Source: SSSZ01 sp035345935
GTDB lineage: Bacteria > Pseudomonadota > Gammaproteobacteria > Burkholderiales > Rhodocyclaceae
DNA: 55,123 bases
Direction of reading: 5' to 3'
Assembly (NCBI GenBank): GCA_035345935.1
Contig: DAORDK010000005.1
Location: 1-55,123 of the forward strand
This document shows positions 51,520 through 55,123 of this stretch, piece by piece; within the stretch, counting starts at the first letter, position 1; every line of letters begins with the position of its first letter. The position numbers and the translations under genes are program-made. Under the pieces are notes generated by a model. The model searched no databases, had not been told where the DNA came from, and saw only the letters and a list, made by a program, of their open reading frames with translations.

Positions 51520-52868
51520 GCAGAAAATACTTCGGTACCGACGGCGTTCGCGGCCGGGTCGGCCAATCGCCCATTACCCCGGACTTCGTCATGAAGCTCG
51601 GTTATGCGGCCGGCAAGGTGCTCGTCTCGCGCGAGCAACGACCCCACGGCACCCGTCCGGCGGTGCTCATCGGCAAGGACACGCGCATTTCCTGCTATAT
51701 GCTGGAGGCGGCTCTCGAGGCGGGTTTTTCCGCAGCCGGCGTCGACGTCTCGCTGGTCGGGCCCTTGCCGACTCCGGCGATCGCCTACCTGACCCGCGCC
51801 CTGCGCCTGCAGGCAGGCATCGTCATCTCGGCGTCCCATAACCCCTATTACGACAATGGGATCAAGTTCTTTTCGGCCCAAGGGACCAAGTTGCCGGACG
51901 AGGTCGAATTGGCCATCGAAGCTGCCCTCGATTCGGCCATGGAGTGTGTTCCGAGTTCGGATCTGGGGCGGGTGCGCCGGATCGAGGACGCCCGCGGCCG
52001 CTACATCGAATTCTGCAAGAGCACCTTTCCCAACGATCTCGACCTGCGGGGGCTGCGCATCGTCGTCGATTGTGCCCACGGGGCCGGCTATCACGTGGCG
52101 CCCGACGTATTCCACGAGCTTGGCGCCGAGGTCATTCCCATCGCTGTCCAACCCAACGGTTTCAATATCAACGACAACGTCGGGGCGACTGCGCCGCGGG
52201 CGCTTTGCGAGGCGGTGCTGACCCATCGCGCCGATCTGGGCATCGCCCTCGACGGCGACGGCGATCGGGTGCAGATGGCCGACGCCGCCGGCAATCTGTA
52301 TGACGGCGACCAACTGCTCTACGCCATGGTCAAGAGTCGGTCGCGGCATGGCAAGGTTGCGGGCGTCGTCGGAACCCTGATGACCAATCTCGCCCTGGAA
52401 CATGCCCTGGCCAGACTCGACATTCCCTTCGCCCGCGCGGCGGTCGGCGACCGTTACGTGGTCGAGATGCTGCTCGAAAAAGGCTGGCTCTATGGCGGCG
52501 AGAATTCCGGTCACCTGCTGGCGCTCGACCGCCATACCACCGGCGACGGCATCATTGCCGCTCTCCAGGTACTTGTCGCCTTAAGGGAGGAGGGGGGAGA
52601 CCTGCGCCGGCTCCTGGGCTCACTTCCTCTTTATCCCCAGAAACTCGTCAACGTCCAGATCAAGCGCGGCTTCCCCTGGAAGGACGACCCCGGTATACAG
52701 GCGACCCGCGAGGCCGTCGAGGCGGAACTTGCCGGTCGTGGCAGGGTTCTCCTGAGAGCTTCGGGGACTGAGCCCCTGCTGCGCGTGATGGTCGAAGGGG
52801 AGGATTCGGCGCAAGTCGTTCGCTTGGCGGAGAAGCTGGCCCAGGCCGTCCGCGACGCCATCCAATAG
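51516..52868 (+). CDS. glmM: Phosphoglucosamine mutase
   Basis: A 450-residue GlmM, which converts glucosamine-6-phosphate to glucosamine-1-phosphate for peptidoglycan and LPS. The N-terminus YFGTDGVRGRVG, the phospho-serine loop with S107 in VISASHNPYYDNGIKFF, the metal loop DGDGDRVQMAD and the sugar loop GGENSGH (about 328-334) are intact, as is the C-terminal phosphate site LRASGTEPLLRVMVEG. It is coupled to folP by a 4-base overlap; ftsH-folP-glmM is a conserved order in proteobacteria. Confidence 0.97.
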   Translation: MSRKYFGTDGVRGRVGQSPITPDFVMKLGYAAGKVLVSREQRPHGTRPAVLIGKDTRISCYMLEAALEAGFSAAGVDVSLVGPLPTPAIAYLTRALRLQAGIVISASHNPYYDNGIKFFSAQGTKLPDEVELAIEAALDSAMECVPSSDLGRVRRIEDARGRYIEFCKSTFPNDLDLRGLRIVVDCAHGAGYHVAPDVFHELGAEVIPIAVQPNGFNINDNVGATAPRALCEAVLTHRADLGIALDGDGDRVQMADAAGNLYDGDQLLYAMVKSRSRHGKVAGVVGTLMTNLALEHALARLDIPFARAAVGDRYVVEMLLEKGWLYGGENSGHLLALDRHTTGDGIIAALQVLVALREEGGDLRRLLGSLPLYPQKLVNVQIKRGFPWKDDPGIQATREAVEAELAGRGRVLLRASGTEPLLRVMVEGEDSAQVVRLAEKLAQAVRDAIQ

Positions 52869-52879
52869 CGGGTCCTTCC

Positions 52880-52909
52880 TTGACCGGAAACGCTTGGGCC
52901 GGTTAGAAT
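52880..52909 (+). promoter_or_regulatory. tpiA promoter (-35 TTGACC, -10 TAGAAT)
   Basis: TTGACC (52880-52885) and TAGAAT (52904-52909) are separated by 18 bases. Transcription would start near 52916, leaving a leader of about 27 bases. The sequence TAGAATTCGAAAGTTTTG matches the carA promoter region at 15 of 18 positions. Confidence 0.65.
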
Positions 52910-52942
52910 TCGAAAGTTTTGCAACCCAAGATTGGCCAAGCA

Positions 52943-53692
52943 ATGCGGCAAAAATTCGTCGCCGGAAACTGGAAAATGAACGGCAGCCTACAGGCCAATT
53001 CGGCTTTGGTTGCTGGCTTGTCGTCGGGTTTGTCCGGGGTTGCCGCGGAAGTTGCTCTCTGTGTCCCCTTTCCCTATCTTGCCCAGTGCGCCGGTCTAAT
53101 CGCCGGTTCCGCGGTTGCCCTCGGGGCTCAGACGGTCAGCGAGCATGACAAGGGGGCTTACACCGGGGAAGTTTCGGGTTCCATGTTGCGCGAGTTTGGC
53201 TGCCGCTATGTCATTGTCGGGCACTCGGAGCGGCGCGCGCTCTATGGCGAGAGTGACGATGCTGTTGCCGCCAAGTTCGTCGCGGCCCAGTCCGCCGGAT
53301 TGATTCCGATTCTCTGCGTCGGCGAGTCGCTTGCCGAACGCGAGGCGGGGCAAACGGCTTCGGTGGTTCTGCGACAACTCGACGCGGTGCTCGAGCGGGC
53401 CGGGGTGGCTGCCTTCGGCGATGCGGTTGTGGCCTACGAACCCGTCTGGGCCATCGGAACCGGCAAGACGGCTAGCGCGGCTCAGGCGCAGGAAGTTCAT
53501 GGCGTGATTCGTGGTCGGCTTGCTGGGCTCGATTCCGGAGTGGCGTCCGGAGTGAGAATTCTTTATGGCGGCAGCGTCAAGCCGCAAAACGCAGCGGAGT
53601 TGTTCGGACAGCCCGACATTGACGGGGGCCTGATTGGCGGCGCGTCGCTGGTCGCCGACGATTTCCTGGCCATTTGTCGCGCAGCTGGTTGA
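52943..53692 (+). CDS. tpiA: Triosephosphate isomerase
   Basis: A 249-residue TIM of glycolysis and gluconeogenesis, interconverting dihydroxyacetone phosphate and glyceraldehyde-3-phosphate. The catalytic residues are visible: Lys in GNWKMNGS, His in VIVGHSERR and Glu in VAYEPVWAIGTG. The phosphate loop ILYGGSVKPQNA is intact. ATG 52943 yields the family's usual MRQKFVAGNWKM; a TTG 24 bases earlier is not used. It has its own promoter, and secG follows after 10 bases. Confidence 0.97.
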   Translation: MRQKFVAGNWKMNGSLQANSALVAGLSSGLSGVAAEVALCVPFPYLAQCAGLIAGSAVALGAQTVSEHDKGAYTGEVSGSMLREFGCRYVIVGHSERRALYGESDDAVAAKFVAAQSAGLIPILCVGESLAEREAGQTASVVLRQLDAVLERAGVAAFGDAVVAYEPVWAIGTGKTASAAQAQEVHGVIRGRLAGLDSGVASGVRILYGGSVKPQNAAELFGQPDIDGGLIGGASLVADDFLAICRAAG

Positions 53693-53702
53693 GATTGGAC
53701 CT

Positions 53703-54074
53703 ATGAACTTGATTTTTCCCATCGCATTGACGATTCACATCCTGGCAGCTCTGGGCATCATCGGACTCGTCCTGATGCAGCACGGCAAAGGGGCGGATAT
53801 GGGCGCGGCCTTCGGTAGCGGCGCCTCGGGCAGTCTGTTTGGCGCCTCGGGCTCGGCAAATTTCCTGAGTCGGACGACCGGGATACTGGCGGCGGTCTTT
53901 TTCGTCACCAGTCTGACGCTCGCGTATGTGGCCTCCAGCAAACCAAAAACGACTGGCAGCCTCATGCAGGAGTCTGTACAATCGCAGCCTGCTCCAGCGC
54001 CTTCCACTGCAGGGCAAGAGGCGCCGGTGGTGCCGGCGGACCAGGGTTCCAAGGCCAAAGAAATACCGAAGTAG
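53703..54074 (+). CDS. secG: Protein-export membrane protein SecG
   Basis: A 123-residue SecG, the small accessory subunit of the SecYEG translocon. Two membrane helices (about 3-25 and 55-75) flank the conserved loop LMQHGKGADMGAAFGSGASGS. The cytoplasmic or periplasmic tail (about 80-123) is rich in Pro, Ala, Gln and Ser and is typically variable. ATG 53703 is used; an upstream extension would overlap tpiA. tpiA-secG-tRNA-Leu-nuo is a common proteobacterial order. Confidence 0.96.
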   Translation: MNLIFPIALTIHILAALGIIGLVLMQHGKGADMGAAFGSGASGSLFGASGSANFLSRTTGILAAVFFVTSLTLAYVASSKPKTTGSLMQESVQSQPAPAPSTAGQEAPVVPADQGSKAKEIPK

Positions 54075-54128
54075 TGCAAGGGGGTCGCGACTCGCACGAG
54101 TCCTCGCGGGTGGCGGCTTAAAAAACGT

Positions 54129-54213
54129 GCCGACGTGGTGAAATTGGTAGACACGCTATCTTGAGGGGGTAGTGGCGTAAGCTGTGCGAGTTCGAGTCTC
54201 GCCGTCGGCACCA
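54129..54213 (+). tRNA. tRNA-Leu (GAG)
   Basis: A class-II tRNA of 85 bases with an encoded CCA end (54211-54213). The acceptor stem is GCCGACG / CGTCGGC (54129-54135 with 54203-54209), with discriminator A. The anticodon arm CTATC-TTGAGGG-GGTAG gives anticodon GAG, reading CUC and CUU. The long variable arm and the T-arm GCGAG-TTCGAGT-CTCGC are typical of leucine tRNAs. It lies between secG and nuoA. Confidence 0.97.
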
Positions 54214-54276
54214 AGAACGAGGGGGTCGCTCACTGGCGGGCGATTCCACGACAACAATCTGATATGACGGCGGATC

Positions 54277-54648
54277 ATGGATAACTATTTTCCAATCCTG
54301 ATGTTCGTCCTGGTGGGCGTCGCCATTGGCGTTCTGCCCATCGCCATGGGTTACCTGCTGGCTCCCAACAAGCCGGACCCGGAAAAGCTCTCTCCCTACG
54401 AGTGCGGCTTTGAGGCTTTCGAGGACGCGCGCATGAAATTTGACGTGCGCTATTACCTGATCGCCATCCTCTTCATTCTTTTCGATCTGGAAATCGCCTT
54501 CCTCTTCCCCTGGGCGACGATTTTCAAGGATATCGTCGCCACCGAAAGCATCAAGCTCTTCGGCTTTGTCGAAATGCTGGTCTTCGTCGCCATCCTGGTC
54601 ATCGGCTACATCTATGCCTGGGCCAAGGGCGCGCTGGAATGGGAGTAG
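54277..54648 (+). CDS. nuoA: NADH-quinone oxidoreductase subunit A
   Basis: A 123-residue NuoA (ND3-like) membrane subunit of complex I, with three helices (about 6-28, 60-83, 90-115). The conserved loop PYECGFEAFEDARMKFDVRYYLIA contains the cysteine that gates the quinone site. The ATG at 54277 gives the standard N-terminus MDNYFPILM. It is the first gene of the nuo operon; nuoB begins 9 bases after its stop. Confidence 0.96.
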   Translation: MDNYFPILMFVLVGVAIGVLPIAMGYLLAPNKPDPEKLSPYECGFEAFEDARMKFDVRYYLIAILFILFDLEIAFLFPWATIFKDIVATESIKLFGFVEMLVFVAILVIGYIYAWAKGALEWE

Positions 54649-54657
54649 AGCTGAGCC

Positions 54658-55123
54658 ATGAGTATTGAAGGCGTCCTCCAGGAAGGTTTCGTCACCACCA
54701 CGGCTGACAAGCTGATCAATTACATGCGCACCGGCTCGCTGTGGCCGATGACCTTCGGTCTGGCCTGTTGTGCCGTGGAAATGATCCACGCCGGGTGTTC
54801 CCGGTACGACCTCGACCGCTTCGGCGTCGTCTTCCGTCCCAGCCCGCGGCAGTCCGACGTGATGATCGTTGCCGGTACCCTCACCAACAAGATGGCCCCC
54901 GCCCTGCGCAAGGTCTATGACCAGATGGCGGAACCCCGCTGGGTGATCTCGATGGGGTCCTGTGCCAACGGAGGCGGCTACTATCACTACTCGTATTCCG
55001 TCGTGCGCGGGTGTGACCGCATCGTGCCGGTGGACATTTACGTTCCGGGTTGTCCGCCGACGGCGGAGGCCTTGCTCTACGGCATCATCCAGTTGCAGAA
55101 CAAGATACGCCGTACCAATACCA
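54658..55123 (+). CDS. nuoB: NADH-quinone oxidoreductase subunit B, 5' part
   Basis: The first 155 codons of NuoB (PSST-like), cut by the window end. NuoB holds iron-sulfur cluster N2 at the quinone site of complex I. The tandem cysteines C37-C38 in GLACCAVEM and two further ligands in MGSCANGGGYYHYSYS and YVPGCPPTAEALLYG are all visible, so the cluster is intact. The frame is open to the last base. Confidence 0.97.
   Translation, partial: MSIEGVLQEGFVTTTADKLINYMRTGSLWPMTFGLACCAVEMIHAGCSRYDLDRFGVVFRPSPRQSDVMIVAGTLTNKMAPALRKVYDQMAEPRWVISMGSCANGGGYYHYSYSVVRGCDRIVPVDIYVPGCPPTAEALLYGIIQLQNKIRRTNT

Noticed and set aside
54089..54102. Inverted repeat GACTCG-CA-CGAGTC between secG and the tRNA
   Set aside because: Short, no T-tract and no clear promoter context; likely chance in GC-rich sequence.
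1..55123. Mobile elements, CRISPR arrays, integration sites or horizontally acquired islands
   Set aside because: No transposase, integrase or repeat array was found, the tRNA-Leu is intact with no duplicated 3' end seen, and base composition looks even apart from the AT-rich promoter regions at about 4570-4630 and 23660-23710.

Overview
This 55 kb window is a GC-rich, mostly housekeeping stretch of a betaproteobacterial chromosome, most likely order Rhodocyclales. I infer this from the gene orders (fur/bamE divergent with dapB downstream; carA-carB-greA; rlmE-ftsH-folP-glmM; tpiA-secG-tRNA-Leu(GAG)-nuoA-nuoB), a DUF2863 gene beside bioA, a PEP-CTERM/exosortase substrate, and many PAS-rich signalling proteins. 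No species name is claimed. I see no insertion sequence, phage gene, CRISPR array or rRNA.

Layout. 1-328: the 3' end of a thiolase gene and a bidirectional terminator. 327-4522 (minus): a FIST-domain (NosP-like) gene whose stop overlaps the start of a four-PAS GGDEF-EAL gene, a likely sensor/c-di-GMP effector pair. 4918-15486 (plus): a five-gene ATP-grasp / alpha-E / transglutaminase / DUF2126 cluster followed by an overlapping flavoprotein gene. It is a predicted peptide or amide-bond system whose chemistry, as far as I know, has not been established. 15578-22197: a REC-HATPase response regulator that converges on a minus-strand group (M48 protease, rsgA, five-PAS hybrid kinase). 22245-25829: orn, a PEP-CTERM protein behind a sigma-54-like promoter, an ArnT-like membrane glycosyltransferase and rpmE.

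26004-34282: purL, a 355-base gap with only a doubtful ORF, then a minus-strand group (DUF2863, bioA, membrane-anchored beta-propeller protein). 34373-42015: nadK-recN overlapping, a GDT1-family transporter, fur, bamE-dapB and a second hybrid kinase. 42126-55123: carA-carB-greA, a DUF4149 protein, yhbY diverging from rlmE, ftsH-folP-glmM, tpiA, secG, tRNA-Leu and the beginning of the nuo (complex I) operon.

The best candidates for new biology are the amidoligase/transglutaminase cluster with its duplicated split and fused ATP-grasp/alpha-E modules, the FIST/GGDEF-EAL pair, the sigma-54-type promoter on the PEP-CTERM gene, and several intrinsic terminators that sit directly against the next start codon, three terminators sharing an odd TTTTCGTTT tail.
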